A stretch of 64,000 bases of DNA from Streptomyces sp. MMG1533 (GCF_001279775.1 NZ_LGDG01000017.1:1-64000), one strand, 5' to 3'; shown: positions 1-9,293, counted from the first letter of the stretch. Notes: a model not told the origin generated them from the letters alone. Translations and numbers: made by a program.

Positions 1-162
1 GTCGATGCCTGCCGAAGCAGACGTCATCACGGCCTCGGTGCGCAGCGGGTTGATCTCCGAGACGGCGCCGACGAACGTGGTCTTGCCCACGCCGAAGCCA
101 CCGGCCACCACGATCTTCGCGGAGGTGGTCGCCCGGCCTCCGTCAGAGCTTGCGAAGTCCAC
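1..162 (-). CDS. cvnD: Conservon ATP/GTP-binding protein CvnD, N-terminal part (cut by window edge)
   Basis: Only the first 54 codons are present, running off the left edge. The translation from GTG at 162 contains GGFGVGKTT, a P-loop (Walker A), followed by TFVGAVSEI, typical of the small Ras-like GTPases that close Streptomyces conservons. These proteins are thought to sit at the membrane with CvnA, B and C in a complex likened to eukaryotic G-protein signalling. The start overlaps the end of cvnC by 20 nt, so the genes are translationally coupled, as usual for conservons. The identification is firm from the motif plus the operon. Hydrolysis residues further downstream cannot be seen. Confidence 0.9.
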   Translation of the reverse strand, partial: MDFASSDGGRATTSAKIVVAGGFGVGKTTFVGAVSEINPLRTEAVMTSASAGID

Positions 163-538
163 TGAGCACCCTTTCGAGCAGTGTCACGTCCGGAGCACCG
201 GTGCTCTCGTCGCCGCCGGGCTGGTGAATGGCGACGAGTCCGGCCTCCGCGAGGTCCGCGACGAGGATGCGGGCCACGCCCAAGGGCATGGCCAGGAGCG
301 CCGAGACCTCGGCGACCGACTTCACCTCGCGGCACAGATGGCAGATCCGCTGGTGCTCCGGGAGCAGCCCCATGAGCGCCGCCGGGTCGGCCGTGGTGCT
401 GATCAGGGCCTCGATGGCGAGCTGGTAGCGCGGCCGGGTCCGGCCGCCGGTCATCGCGTACGGACGTACCAGCGGCTGGTCGCCCTCATCCTCGTACGGC
501 TCCGCGTACGGATCATGAGAGGCGGTGGGCGGGGTCAT
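143..538 (-). CDS. cvnC: Conservon protein CvnC (DUF742)
   Basis: A 131-residue protein of the DUF742 family, the third conservon component. The N-terminal part is acidic and proline-rich, followed by VRPYAMTGGRTRP, which is characteristic of the family. The C-terminal half is a winged-helix-like domain (EHQRICHLCREVKSVAEVSALLAMP) resembling an HTH fold, although direct DNA binding is not established for the family. It lies between cvnB and cvnD, overlapping cvnD by 20 nt. ATG at 538 is the only sensible start. Its role in the complex is inferred from family and operon context. Confidence 0.93.
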   Translation of the reverse strand: MTPPTASHDPYAEPYEDEGDQPLVRPYAMTGGRTRPRYQLAIEALISTTADPAALMGLLPEHQRICHLCREVKSVAEVSALLAMPLGVARILVADLAEAGLVAIHQPGGDESTGAPDVTLLERVLSGLRKL

Positions 539-648
539 GAATCCTCCGGGCGGGACAGCAAGTCGGTCAGCAAGCCGTCGGACAGGGGCCGGTGGGGGGA
601 TTGTGGCGGCCGGACGGTGATTTGGTGAGGCGGGTGGATCCTGAGCGG

Positions 649-1062
649 TCAGTGGAGCAGACTGCCTTGGAGTTCGGCGCGCAGGTCGGGCGTGAGCACC
701 GCGCCCGCGCGGTCGACCAGGAGCGCCATCTCGTAGCCGACGAGGCCGATGTCGCAGTCGGGGTGGGCGAGGACGGCCAGGGACGAGCCGTCCGAGACGG
801 ACATGAGGAAGAGGAATCCCCGCTCCATCTCGACGACCGTCTGTGCCACGCTGCCGCCCTCGAAGATCCGGGAAGCCCCGGCCGTCAGGGACGTCAGACC
901 GGAGGCGACGGCCGCCAGCTGGTCGGCACGGTCGCGCGGGAAGCCTTCGGACATTGCCAGAAGGAGGCCGTCGGCGGACACGACGACGGTGTGGGACACC
1001 CCTGGGGTGTTGTCCACAAAGTTGGTGATCAACCAGTTCAGGTTCTGTGCCGCCTGGCTCAT
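649..1062 (-). CDS. cvnB: Conservon roadblock/LC7 protein CvnB
   Basis: A 137-residue roadblock/LC7 domain protein, the second conservon component. By analogy with MglB-type proteins it probably acts on the CvnD GTPase as an activator or scaffold. The fold signature is visible in LNWLITNFVDNTPGVSHTVVVSADGLLLAMS near the N-terminus. I start it at ATG 1062, ten bases after the cvnA stop. A TTG three codons upstream would touch the cvnA stop and is less likely. About 110 bp separate it from cvnC; this is the only sizeable gap in the operon. Confidence 0.94.
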   Translation of the reverse strand: MSQAAQNLNWLITNFVDNTPGVSHTVVVSADGLLLAMSEGFPRDRADQLAAVASGLTSLTAGASRIFEGGSVAQTVVEMERGFLFLMSVSDGSSLAVLAHPDCDIGLVGYEMALLVDRAGAVLTPDLRAELQGSLLH

Positions 1063-1071
1063 CGGACTCAA

Positions 1072-4000
1072 CTAACGCTCCTGCTGGTGAGTGGGGCTCG
1101 GGAAGCTGCCGGTCTGGCCGGTGGTACCGGCCTGTCGACCTTGAGCGATGCCCCGACGGAGATTGGTCAGCCGGCCACGTACGTCGTCAGGCGCACGCGA
1201 GACCTGCGGACCGGCTTGGTGCTGTTGCTGCTGAGCCGTACCCGGGACGAGGTTCGCCCTGGGCACCCGGCGCGGCAGGCCGGAAGTGGTGACGCCGCCC
1301 GCGGCCGGCTGCCTGACGCGCTCTGCCTGCCGGACGAGATCGTCGTTCGGAGAGCTGCGCCAGGAGCTGGCTACGGGACGCTGAGGAGCGGCAGGAGCCT
1401 GCGGCTGCTGCTGCGGGGCCGCCGGAGCGGGAGCGGAGCCGTTGCCCTGCTGCCCGTTCTGCTGACCGTGGAACCAGTTGGTCTCGAGGGTGTCGTACAG
1501 CGGCGTACGGCCGTCACCGGGACCCGCCGGCGGCAGCGCCTCGGGTTCCTGACGGGCGGGTCGCTGCTGCGGACGCGGCGGGACCGGCGGACGCGGAGCA
1601 CCGAAGTCGGCGCCGCCGTGCGTGCCGTTCGGCTGCGGACGCTCGAACTGGCCGGTGGAGCTGTTGCCGTAGCCCGGCGCGGGGAACTGGCCGGTGGAGC
1701 CGTTGTCGTACGACTGCGGCATCGCGAACTGACCGGTGGACGACGGATTCGACGACGCCCCTGAGGTGCCCTGGCCGACCGGGGAGCCGAAGACGTCCGG
1801 GCGGACGAAGTGGCCCGAGTCCTGGACGCCGTTGCTGCCGGGACGGGGGAACTGGCCCGTGTTCTGGGGGCCGCTGTTCCCGCCGGAGGCCGGTGCACCG
1901 GGGCCCTGACGGCTGTCGCCGCGCGGGATCGCCGGCATCTCCGCGGTCGCGCCCGGGCCCTGCCGGTCGTCGATCCGCGGCATGCGGGAGGTCTGCGCCG
2001 AGTCCTGCTCGTCATGGCCGCGCGGGGTGTCGAGCGAGGCCCGCGGCACCGGCGGCTGCGCGTTCTCGTCGCTCCAGCTGGGCCGGGGCTGCGGATTGTT
2101 GCCGCCGGGCAGTTCGGCCCGCGGACCGCCGCGGCCCGGCAGCTGCGGCCGACGGCGCCGGCCCTGCTGCTGCTCGTTGCCCGAGTTCGACGACTGCGGA
2201 GGCTGCGGCGGTACGGAGCCACGGCCGCCCCCGAAGGCGTCCTGGCCCTGCGGAGCATTCGTGCCCGCGGCCTGCAGGCCCTGCGGGGCACCCGGCGCCT
2301 GACCGCCGAAACCGGCACCGGCCGGAGCGGGGCGGCCCTGCGGAGGCGTACCCGGACCCTGCGGCCCGCGCGCTCCGCCCGGCGCACCGCCGGGACGACC
2401 GCCACCGTCACGCCCGGGCAGCGCGGCGCGCGGCCCCTGACCGGCGCTGAGCCGGCCACCCGTGGGCGCACCGGCACCGAGGGCACCGGCGGGGGCGCCG
2501 CCGAGGACACCACCGCCCTGCTGGCCGCTGCCACGGCGGGCGGCCGCGACACCGGCGGCAGCCGCGGCGGCACCGCCACCGGCACCCTGACCGGGCTTGG
2601 GCTGGGGCTTCTTGCCGCCCTGGGCGACGTCCACGGGCAGCATGACCAGCGCGGTCGTACCACCGGAGTCGGACGGGCGGAGCTGGATGCGGATGCCGTG
2701 GCGCTGCGACAGCCGACCGACCACGAACAGACCCATGCGGCGGGAGACCGACACGTCCACGGTGGGCGGCGACGCCAGCCGCTCGTTGATCGCGGCGAGG
2801 TCCTCGGGGGAGAGGCCGATGCCGGTGTCGTGGATCTCGATCAGCACCCGGCCGTCCGGCAGCGCGTGACCGGTGACCTTGACCTTGGTCTGCGGGGAGG
2901 AGAACGAGGTCGCGTTCTCCAGCAGCTCGGCGAGCAGGTGCACGAGGTCGTTGACGACCCGGCCGGCCACTTCGGTGGTCGGCACGGAGGCCAGCTCGAT
3001 GCGCTCGTACTGCTCCACCTCGGACGCGGCGGCGCGGAGCACGTCGACCAGCGGGACCGGACGGGTCCAGCGGCGGCCGGGCTCCTCACCCGCGAGGACG
3101 AGGAGGTTCTCACCGTTACGACGCATGCGGGTCGCGAGGTGGTCGAGCTTGAACAGCGAGGACAGCTGGTCCGGGTCGGCCTCGCGGGACTCCAGTTCGG
3201 AGATCAGCGACAGCTGGCGCTGGATCAGACCCTGGGAGCGGCGCGAGAGGTTGGTGAACATCGCGTTGACGTTGCCCCGCAGCAGGGCCTGCTCGGCGGC
3301 GAGGCGGACCGCCTCACGGTGCACGTCGTCGAAGGCCGCGGCCACCTGGCCGATCTCGTCCCGGGAGTGCACACCGACGGACTCGACGGAGGTGTCGACG
3401 TCCTGCGGGTCGGACTCCGACAGCTGCTTGACCAGCTCGGGCAGCCGGTCCTGGGCGACCTTGTTGGCGGTCTCCTGGAGCCGGCGCAGCGAGCGGATCA
3501 TGGAGCGGGCGATGACGAAGGCGCCGACCAGCGAGACGCCGAGCACGAGCAGGATGAGCGCACCGGAGATGATCGCCTCGCGCTCCGACGCGTTGCGCAG
3601 CTCGCGGGCCTTCTGCTCCATGTCCTCGAGCAGCGTGTGCTCGATGTTGCCCATCTGCTCGATCTTGGTCGAGCTGTCGTCCACCCAGTCCTTGTACGAC
3701 CGCTTGTCCAGGTCGGTGAGACCACCCGTCGTCCGCAGGGCGCGGCTGGCGTAGGTGTCGGTGGCCTGGATGGTCGGGTTGCCCTCTTCGATGGGCTTGA
3801 GGAGCTCGGGCGCGTTGTCGGTGCCGTAGATGCTCCGGAAGCTCGACAGGTCGGAGTCCTCGCTCTCCAGAGCGCCCTCGGCGTACAGCCGGTCGTTCTC
3901 GGAGAGCTTGCCGAACGTGGTGTTGCCGGTGGGCAGCGCCGCCGCGAGGATCGCGCGCTGGATGGACGCGTATTCCTTGGCGGACGAGAACGCCGACAGG

Positions 4001-4776
4001 GCGCGCGTGCGCTGGATCATCTCGGGGTTGCTGGTGGCCTCCGCCATGTCCTGCGAGAGGTCGAGCAGGTGGGTGACCAGGCGGTGGTAGCCCTCGACGG
4101 TCTGGGAGGAGTTGTTCTTGGTCTCGTAGGCGGCGCTGCGGATCTTCTCGAGGCCGCCCAGGTCGCGGATGAGGCCGACGAGGCTCTCGCGGACACCCTG
4201 GAGGTTGCCGTCCTTGCTGGAGGTGTCGATCTCCTCGGCGGCGTCCTGGAAGGCGGTCATGGCCCGGTCGGTCTTGTCCCGGTAGCCCTTGACCGTGTAG
4301 TCGGTCGCGGCCGAGCCGTGCGCCAGCGGACCGGCCGACTGGTCGCGCTCCTCCTGGAGCGCGGCGGCCAGCTCGGTGGCCTGCTTGGTCATCTCCGTCA
4401 GCAGCTTCATGTTGTCGAGCTGCTGGATGTCGTCCATGGACTGGTTGATGCGCAGGGCGCCCAGCGAGGTGGCGGCCACCACCGGGAGCGCGAGCAGCGA
4501 CACCAGACGCGTGGAGATACGCCAGTTGCGCAGGGCTATTCGCGGGCCGGGGCCGCTCTGGCCCTTCGGCGGCTTCACGGGCGGCGTGGTCGGAGTGGCG
4601 GGGCCGGAAGATGCCGACGCGCCGGGGCGCCCGGAGCGCTCACCGCCGTCACCGGACGGGGCCGGACCCGGGTTCTGGGCGTGCTGGGGCGAGGAGCTGC
4701 CGGCCGTCGGGCCAGTCCCGCCGTGCGGCTCCGGCTCCGCCGAAGCACTGCCATCCCTCTTGAAACGTCCCTGCAC
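1072..4776 (-). CDS. cvnA: Conservon sensor histidine kinase CvnA (nitrate-sensor type)
   Basis: A 1234-residue sensor kinase-like protein that starts the conservon. An N-terminal Pro/Gly-rich cytoplasmic stretch (about 1-75) is followed by a first membrane helix (near 90-110), an extracellular all-helical NIT-like sensor domain (about 110-395), and a second membrane helix (GALILLVLGVSLVGAFVIA). HAMP, dimerisation and HATPase_c domains follow, with an N box in LLAELLENATSF and a G1 box in IHDTGIGL. The last roughly 480 residues are low-complexity Gly/Pro/Gln-rich and include five TGQF-like repeats (about residues 970-1050). The long disordered tail is typical of CvnA proteins; here it is probably the tether for CvnB, C and D. 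ATG 4776 is chosen. Confidence 0.95.
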   Translation of the reverse strand: MQGRFKRDGSASAEPEPHGGTGPTAGSSSPQHAQNPGPAPSGDGGERSGRPGASASSGPATPTTPPVKPPKGQSGPGPRIALRNWRISTRLVSLLALPVVAATSLGALRINQSMDDIQQLDNMKLLTEMTKQATELAAALQEERDQSAGPLAHGSAATDYTVKGYRDKTDRAMTAFQDAAEEIDTSSKDGNLQGVRESLVGLIRDLGGLEKIRSAAYETKNNSSQTVEGYHRLVTHLLDLSQDMAEATSNPEMIQRTRALSAFSSAKEYASIQRAILAAALPTGNTTFGKLSENDRLYAEGALESEDSDLSSFRSIYGTDNAPELLKPIEEGNPTIQATDTYASRALRTTGGLTDLDKRSYKDWVDDSSTKIEQMGNIEHTLLEDMEQKARELRNASEREAIISGALILLVLGVSLVGAFVIARSMIRSLRRLQETANKVAQDRLPELVKQLSESDPQDVDTSVESVGVHSRDEIGQVAAAFDDVHREAVRLAAEQALLRGNVNAMFTNLSRRSQGLIQRQLSLISELESREADPDQLSSLFKLDHLATRMRRNGENLLVLAGEEPGRRWTRPVPLVDVLRAAASEVEQYERIELASVPTTEVAGRVVNDLVHLLAELLENATSFSSPQTKVKVTGHALPDGRVLIEIHDTGIGLSPEDLAAINERLASPPTVDVSVSRRMGLFVVGRLSQRHGIRIQLRPSDSGGTTALVMLPVDVAQGGKKPQPKPGQGAGGGAAAAAAGVAAARRGSGQQGGGVLGGAPAGALGAGAPTGGRLSAGQGPRAALPGRDGGGRPGGAPGGARGPQGPGTPPQGRPAPAGAGFGGQAPGAPQGLQAAGTNAPQGQDAFGGGRGSVPPQPPQSSNSGNEQQQGRRRRPQLPGRGGPRAELPGGNNPQPRPSWSDENAQPPVPRASLDTPRGHDEQDSAQTSRMPRIDDRQGPGATAEMPAIPRGDSRQGPGAPASGGNSGPQNTGQFPRPGSNGVQDSGHFVRPDVFGSPVGQGTSGASSNPSSTGQFAMPQSYDNGSTGQFPAPGYGNSSTGQFERPQPNGTHGGADFGAPRPPVPPRPQQRPARQEPEALPPAGPGDGRTPLYDTLETNWFHGQQNGQQGNGSAPAPAAPQQQPQAPAAPQRPVASSWRSSPNDDLVRQAERVRQPAAGGVTTSGLPRRVPRANLVPGTAQQQQHQAGPQVSRAPDDVRGRLTNLRRGIAQGRQAGTTGQTGSFPSPTHQQER

Positions 4777-5387
4777 TAGCGTCGCAACCTCTGGACCAGG
4801 CGCCCCTCCGCGTGAACGGAAGGACGGTGTCGGCGTCGTAGGGGGCGTCCTGAAATACGCCCCCCGTGGTGGTCTTGAGTGACCCCGCGCTGGTTCCCCC
4901 TATCTCGCCGCCACTCGGCGCTTCTCTGCGCCCCCTGTGCGCCGGCTCGATCCTGCGGCGGTCCGTGGAATTCCAGCACAGTGCCGGATCTCCAACAAGG
5001 CCCGTGGGTCATGCCGTGACCTACGTGACACCATGTGAGTGCCAGGTCACCGGACGTAGAAACTTAACTCACCCATACCGGGCGTATGCCCGCGAGTCAC
5101 CCGGATGCAAGCGGTGTCCCAGTCGCCATGATCAGGAGCGGAATGATGGCTTCAGGGGGGCAATGTCCGTTTCGTTGGGGTGGGTCGCCAGCCCGTTTTG
5201 ACCGTTTTGAATATAGGTAAGTGAGCAAACTCACATGCGTATCCCGGGGTCTGTGCGCCTCGGGAGGGGAATTGCATGTTTAGCCTGACGCTTTACAGGG
5301 ATGGCAAATCCGACAACCCGCGCCGGTCCGGAGGGCCTTCGACTCTCGGCCCCCCGGCGCCCGTAACAGGACAGGTCTCGTACAACC
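4777..5387. promoter_or_regulatory. 611-bp intergenic control region between cvnA and the small peptide gene
   Basis: No credible coding frame. It should hold the cvn operon promoter (minus) and the peptide-gene promoter (plus). Two symmetric elements are visible: GTGACCT (5016-5022) with its exact complement AGGTCAC (5044-5050), and AGTGAGCAAACTCAC (5220-5234), which fits the published BldD consensus form AGTGA-n-TCAC. Neither is proven. I see no unambiguous -10/-35 pair. Confidence 0.45.
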
Positions 5388-5579
5388 GTGAAGACGACGA
5401 TGATGTTCCGCAACACCGCCAACCCGCGGCGCACGACGCTGGCACACCTCGAGGACGCCGACGAACTGCAGACCCCGGAGCAGCCGGAGCACTCCGTCGA
5501 CCTCCCGGTTCAGACCGCCAACCCCCGCCGCACGATTCTGATGGAGATGCCCGTCGCGGCCGGCTCCGTCCAGAAGTAG
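5388..5579 (+). CDS. Small peptide with duplicated TANPRRT(T/I)L motif, function unknown
   Basis: A 63-residue peptide I do not recognise. GTG 5388 has a weak ACAGG upstream; ATG 5400 or 5403 are alternatives. Codons show the G/C third-position bias of a real Streptomyces gene. The motif TANPRRTTL (near residue 10) recurs as TANPRRTIL near residue 44, separated by an acidic, proline- and glutamate-rich stretch (LEDADELQTPEQPE). There is no Cys, signal peptide or membrane segment. A terminator-like hairpin follows 41 bp after the stop, so it looks like its own transcription unit. The repeated core with an acidic linker recalls a RiPP precursor, but no modifying enzyme lies beside it. Confidence 0.6.
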   Translation: MKTTMMFRNTANPRRTTLAHLEDADELQTPEQPEHSVDLPVQTANPRRTILMEMPVAAGSVQK

Positions 5580-5620
5580 ATCACTCAGGAGTAGATCACT
5601 GACGTCGCCACTGATGTCAA

Positions 5621-5650
5621 GGGCGCCCCACGCAAATGCGCGAGGCGCCC
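5621..5650 (+). terminator. Terminator-like hairpin after the small peptide gene
   Basis: GGGCGCC (5621-5627) pairs exactly with GGCGCCC (5644-5650), with an inner CGC/GCG pairing around AAAT. There is no long T tract, as is common in Streptomyces. It separates the peptide gene from the FAH-family gene. Confidence 0.5.
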
Positions 5651-5715
5651 GCTCCTTGCCGCGCTAGCCTGGAGCGTCAGACTCCAGCCAGCTCAGTGAG
5701 GGGCGCAAGGATCCC

Positions 5716-6492
5716 GTGCGCATCGCCAGATTCTCCATCGACGGGAACGTCGCCTTCGGTGCGGTCGAGGGTGACAGGCCGGACGAACTCGTCCTCGACA
5801 TCATCAAGGGCATCCCGTTCGCGGACTTCCAACTCTCCGGTACGAAGGTCCCGCTGAGCAAGGTCAGGCTGCTGCCGCCGGTGCTCCCGAACAAGGTCGT
5901 GGCCTTCGGCCGCAACTACGCGGAGCACGCGAAGGAACTCGGCAACGAGGTGCCCGACGCCCCGTTCGCCTTCTTCAAGCCCTCCACCTCGGTGATCGGC
6001 CCCGGCGACGAGATCCAGTACCCCACCTTCTCCGAGGACCTCCACCACGAGGCCGAACTGGCCGTGGTCATCGGCCGGATGTGCCGCGAGGTCCCGCGCG
6101 AGCGCGTCAAGGACGTCATCCTCGGCTACACCTGCGCGATCGACGTCACCGCCCGCGACGTCCAGAAGCGCGAGAAGCAGTGGGCCAGGGCCAAGGGCTT
6201 CGACACCTCCTGCCCGCTCGGCCCCTGGGTGGAGACGGACCTCGACCCGTCCGACCTGACCATCCAGCTCACGGTCAACGGCCGGCAGCGCCAGCTCGGC
6301 CGCACCAGCGAGATGATCCACTCCATCGAGGATCTGATCGTCAACATCACCGAGGCCATGACGCTGCTCCCCGGCGACGTGATCCTCACGGGCACCCCGG
6401 CAGGCGTCGGGCCGCTCACCGTCGGCGACGAGGTCGCCGTCACCATCGAAGGCATCGGCACTCTCACCAACAAGGTTGTCAAGCGTGGCTAG
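5716..6492 (+). CDS. Fumarylacetoacetate hydrolase (FAH) family protein
   Basis: A 258-residue enzyme of the FAH superfamily, which hydrolyses or decarboxylates acyl-pyruvate-type substrates using a divalent metal. Family hallmarks are visible: [16 protein letters not shown] (near 62), [15 protein letters not shown], the metal-ligand segment [11 protein letters not shown], and [15 protein letters not shown] near the C-terminus. Size and architecture match the acylpyruvase/oxaloacetate tautomerase branch (FAHD1-like), but the exact substrate cannot be read from sequence. GTG 5716 is the start. Its last 8 nt overlap gltX, so the two are probably cotranscribed, as in other Streptomyces. Confidence 0.93.
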   Translation: MRIARFSIDGNVAFGAVEGDRPDELVLDIIKGIPFADFQLSGTKVPLSKVRLLPPVLPNKVVAFGRNYAEHAKELGNEVPDAPFAFFKPSTSVIGPGDEIQYPTFSEDLHHEAELAVVIGRMCREVPRERVKDVILGYTCAIDVTARDVQKREKQWARAKGFDTSCPLGPWVETDLDPSDLTIQLTVNGRQRQLGRTSEMIHSIEDLIVNITEAMTLLPGDVILTGTPAGVGPLTVGDEVAVTIEGIGTLTNKVVKRG

Positions 6493-7960
6493 CGCACCCG
6501 TCCGCGTACGTTTCTGCCCGTCGCCCACCGGTAACCCCCATGTGGGCCTGGTCCGCACCGCCCTGTTCAACTGGGCGTTCGCCCGGCACCACCAGGGCAC
6601 GCTGGTCTTCCGCATCGAGGACACCGACGCGGCCCGCGACTCCGAGGAGTCCTACGACCAGCTGCTCGACTCGATGCGCTGGCTGGGCTTCGACTGGGAC
6701 GAGGGCCCCGAGGTCGGCGGCCCGCACGCCCCGTACCGCCAGTCGCAGCGCATGGACCTCTACAAGGACGTCGCCGAAAAGCTCCTCGACGCCGGCCACG
6801 CCTACCGCTGCTACTGCTCCCAGGAGGAGCTGGACACCCGCCGCGAGGCCGCCCGCGCCGCCGGCAAGCCGTCCGGCTACGACGGCCACTGCCGCGACCT
6901 GACCGACGAGCAGGTCGAGGAGTACACGGCGCAGGGCCGTACGCCCATCGTCCGCTTCCGCATGCCCGACGAGACGATCACCTTCACGGACCTGGTCCGC
7001 GGCGAGCTGACGTTCACCCCGGAGAACGTCCCGGACTACGGGATCGTACGAGCCAACGGAGCCCCGCTCTACACGCTCGTGAACCCGGTCGACGACGCGC
7101 TGATGGAGATCACGCACGTCCTGCGCGGCGAGGACCTGCTGTCGTCGACCCCACGGCAGATCGCCCTCTACAAGGCGCTGATCGAGCTGGGCGTCGCCCA
7201 GCGGATCCCGTCCTTCGGCCACCTGCCGTACGTGATGGGCGAGGGCAACAAGAAGCTCTCGAAGCGCGACCCCCAGGCGTCGCTCAACCTCTACCGCGAG
7301 CGCGGCTTCCTCCCCGAGGGCCTGCTCAACTACCTCTCCCTCCTTGGCTGGTCGCTCTCCGCCGACCAGGACATCTTCACGACCGACGAGATGATCGCGG
7401 CCTTCGACATCGCGGACGTGAACCCCAACCCGGCGCGCTTCGACCTGAAGAAGTGCGAGGCGATCAACGGAGACCACATCCGGCTGCTGGACGTGAAGGA
7501 CTTCACGGAGCGCTGCCGCCCGTGGCTCCAGCCCCCGTTCGCCCCCTGGGCACCGGAGGCCTTCGACGAGACGAAGTGGCAGGCGATCGCCCCGCACGCC
7601 CAGACCCGCCTCAAGGTCCTCTCCGAGATCACCGACAACGTCGACTTCCTGTTCCTCTCCGAGCCGGTCTTCGACGAGCCGAGCTGGACGAAGGCGATGA
7701 AGGAGGGCTCGGACGCCCTGCTGCGCACCGCCCGCGAGAAGCTGGAGTCGGCGGACTGGGCGTCCCCGGAGTCCCTGAAGGAGGCCGTCCTGGCCGCCGG
7801 TGAGTCCCACGGCCTCAAGCTCGGCAAGGCCCAGGCCCCGGTCCGCGTGGCGGTCACCGGCCGCACGGTCGGCCTGCCCCTCTTCGAGTCCCTGGAGATC
7901 CTGGGCAAGGAGACGACGCTGGCACGCATCGACGCGGCCCTGGCGAAGCTGGCGGCGTAA
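6485..7960 (+). CDS. gltX: Glutamyl-tRNA synthetase
   Basis: A 491-residue class I aminoacyl-tRNA synthetase charging tRNA-Glu. The HIGH-type signature is PHVGL (residues 18-22) and the KMSKS-type loop is KLSKR (257-261). The length is standard for the discriminating bacterial GluRS. The start is GTG 6485 ([10 protein letters not shown]); it lies inside the end of the FAH gene, giving an 8-nt overlap. Three tRNA-Glu genes lie about 1 kb downstream. A strong terminator follows the stop. Confidence 0.98.
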   Translation: MASAPVRVRFCPSPTGNPHVGLVRTALFNWAFARHHQGTLVFRIEDTDAARDSEESYDQLLDSMRWLGFDWDEGPEVGGPHAPYRQSQRMDLYKDVAEKLLDAGHAYRCYCSQEELDTRREAARAAGKPSGYDGHCRDLTDEQVEEYTAQGRTPIVRFRMPDETITFTDLVRGELTFTPENVPDYGIVRANGAPLYTLVNPVDDALMEITHVLRGEDLLSSTPRQIALYKALIELGVAQRIPSFGHLPYVMGEGNKKLSKRDPQASLNLYRERGFLPEGLLNYLSLLGWSLSADQDIFTTDEMIAAFDIADVNPNPARFDLKKCEAINGDHIRLLDVKDFTERCRPWLQPPFAPWAPEAFDETKWQAIAPHAQTRLKVLSEITDNVDFLFLSEPVFDEPSWTKAMKEGSDALLRTAREKLESADWASPESLKEAVLAAGESHGLKLGKAQAPVRVAVTGRTVGLPLFESLEILGKETTLARIDAALAKLAA

Positions 7961-7974
7961 CCCGTACGTCCGTG

Positions 7975-8006
7975 AGGTGCGGCACCCCGGGTCGGGTGCC
8001 GCACCT
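7975..8006 (+). terminator. gltX terminator
   Basis: A 13-bp perfect stem, AGGTGCGGCACCC (7975-7987) with GGGTGCCGCACCT (7994-8006), a 6-nt loop, and a short TT after it. It lies 15 bp after the gltX stop. Confidence 0.8.
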
Positions 8007-8054
8007 TCGTCATTCCGCCGGACGGCCCGCGTGGCCCCGCGTTACCGTCGGACC

Positions 8055-8786
8055 ATGAGCATTCGCGCCGTGGTCTGGGACGTCGACGACACCCTCTTCG
8101 ACTACACCGAGGCCGACCGGGTCGGCATGCGCGCGCATCTCGCGGCCGAGGGGCTGCTCGACGCGTACGACGGCGTCGAGCAGGCCATCGTGCGGTGGCG
8201 TGCGATCACGGACCGGCAGTGGGCGCGGTTCTCGGCCGGGGAGACCACCTTCCAGGGGCAGCGCCGGGACCGGGTACGGGTGTTCCTCGGCGAGGAGCTG
8301 AGCGACGCCGACGCGGACGCGTGGTTCGAGCGGTACATCGGGCACTACGAGACCGCCTGGGCCCTCTTCCCGGACGTCCTGCCGGTTCTGGACGCCCTGG
8401 CCGGCAGCCATCGCCACGCCGTGCTGTCCAACTCCAGCATCCACGTCCAGGACCGCAAGCTGCGTGTCCTCGGCGTGCACGACCGCTTCGAGGTCATCCT
8501 GTGCGCGGCGGAACTCGGCGTCTCCAAACCCGAGGCCGGCGCCTTCCTGGCCGCCTGCGACGCCTTGGAGCTGGCCCCGCACCAAGTGGCGTACGTGGGC
8601 GACCACCCGGAGATCGACGGGCGGGGTGCCGCCGATGCCGGACTGCTGTCGGTCTGGATCGACCGCGAGGGCGTGCACACCGTCGGTGACCCTCCTGCCG
8701 GGCCGCACCGGATCGCCTCGCTCGCCGAACTCCCCGCGATCCTCGGCGCGGATACCCGTTTTGGAGCCCCGTCCACCTTCGGGTAA
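8055..8786 (+). CDS. HAD-superfamily hydrolase
   Basis: A 243-residue haloacid dehalogenase-type phosphatase. Motif I is DVDDTLFDY (nucleophile and acid/base Asp near residues 9-11), motif II is the SNSS segment, motif III the Lys in SKPEAGAF, and motif IV GDHPEIDGRGA. The helical cap between motifs I and II resembles YjjG/phosphoglycolate-type members. The substrate is unknown. ATG 8055 starts 94 bp after gltX, beyond its terminator, so it is probably transcribed separately. The tRNA cluster follows immediately downstream. Confidence 0.93.
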   Translation: MSIRAVVWDVDDTLFDYTEADRVGMRAHLAAEGLLDAYDGVEQAIVRWRAITDRQWARFSAGETTFQGQRRDRVRVFLGEELSDADADAWFERYIGHYETAWALFPDVLPVLDALAGSHRHAVLSNSSIHVQDRKLRVLGVHDRFEVILCAAELGVSKPEAGAFLAACDALELAPHQVAYVGDHPEIDGRGAADAGLLSVWIDREGVHTVGDPPAGPHRIASLAELPAILGADTRFGAPSTFG

Positions 8787-8877
8787 TGTTCTTCCTGCGC
8801 CGCCGGGGAGCGGGCCGAAAGGCCGGAACCCGGAGGAGCAAACTAGAACAAGATCCCTTCCGGGGCTTGCGTTCCAG

Positions 8878-8949
8878 TGGCCTATGGTGTAATTGGCAGC
8901 ACGACTGATTCTGGTTCAGTTAGTCTTGGTTCGAGTCCAGGTAGGCCAG
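8878..8949 (+). tRNA. tRNA-Gln (CTG)
   Basis: A 72-nt cloverleaf: acceptor TGGCCTA pairs with TAGGCCA, discriminator G; anticodon loop TTCTGGT gives anticodon CTG; T arm contains GGTTCGAGTCC. No encoded CCA. Confidence 0.97.
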
Positions 8950-8991
8950 CTCGCAGAGCTCATCTGCAAAAGCGGAGATCAACTCCGCGAA

Positions 8992-9064
8992 GCCCCCGTT
9001 GTGTAGCGGCCTAGCACGCTGCCCTCTCAAGGCAGTAGCGCCGGTTCGAATCCGGTCGGGGGTA
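8992..9064 (+). tRNA. tRNA-Glu (CTC), copy 1
   Basis: A 73-nt cloverleaf: GCCCCCG pairs with CGGGGGT (one G-T), anticodon loop CTCTCAA gives CTC; T loop TTCGAAT. The anticodon stem is CTGCC/GGCAG, differing from the two other copies (CCGCC/GGCGG). Confidence 0.97.
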
Positions 9065-9128
9065 CAGATCCTTCCCGCGGGAACAGCTCGGGTAGCACCC
9101 ACTGTTCCCGAGATGCAGGATCGCTAGG

Positions 9129-9201
9129 GCCCCCGTTGTGTAGCGGCCTAGCACGCCGCCCTCTCAAGGCGGTAGCGCCGGTTCGAATCCGGTCGGGGGT
9201 A
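9129..9201 (+). tRNA. tRNA-Glu (CTC), copy 2
   Basis: Near-identical to copy 1, with CCGCC/GGCGG in the anticodon stem. Anticodon CTC. Confidence 0.97.
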
Positions 9202-9221
9202 CGCATTGGTTTAAACCACAT

Positions 9222-9293
9222 TGGTCTATGGTGTAATCGGCAACACTACGGTTTCTGGTACCGTCATTCTTGGTTCGAGTCCAGGTAGACCAG
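9222..9293 (+). tRNA. tRNA-Gln (CTG), copy 2
   Basis: A 72-nt cloverleaf: TGGTCTA pairs with TAGACCA, anticodon loop TTCTGGT gives CTG. It diverges from the first tRNA-Gln in the D and anticodon arms (ACGGT/ACCGT) but keeps the T arm. Confidence 0.97.

Noticed and set aside
1810..4779. 989-codon open frame on the plus strand opposite cvnA
   Set aside because: Shadow frame caused by high GC; the minus frame has all sensor-kinase motifs.
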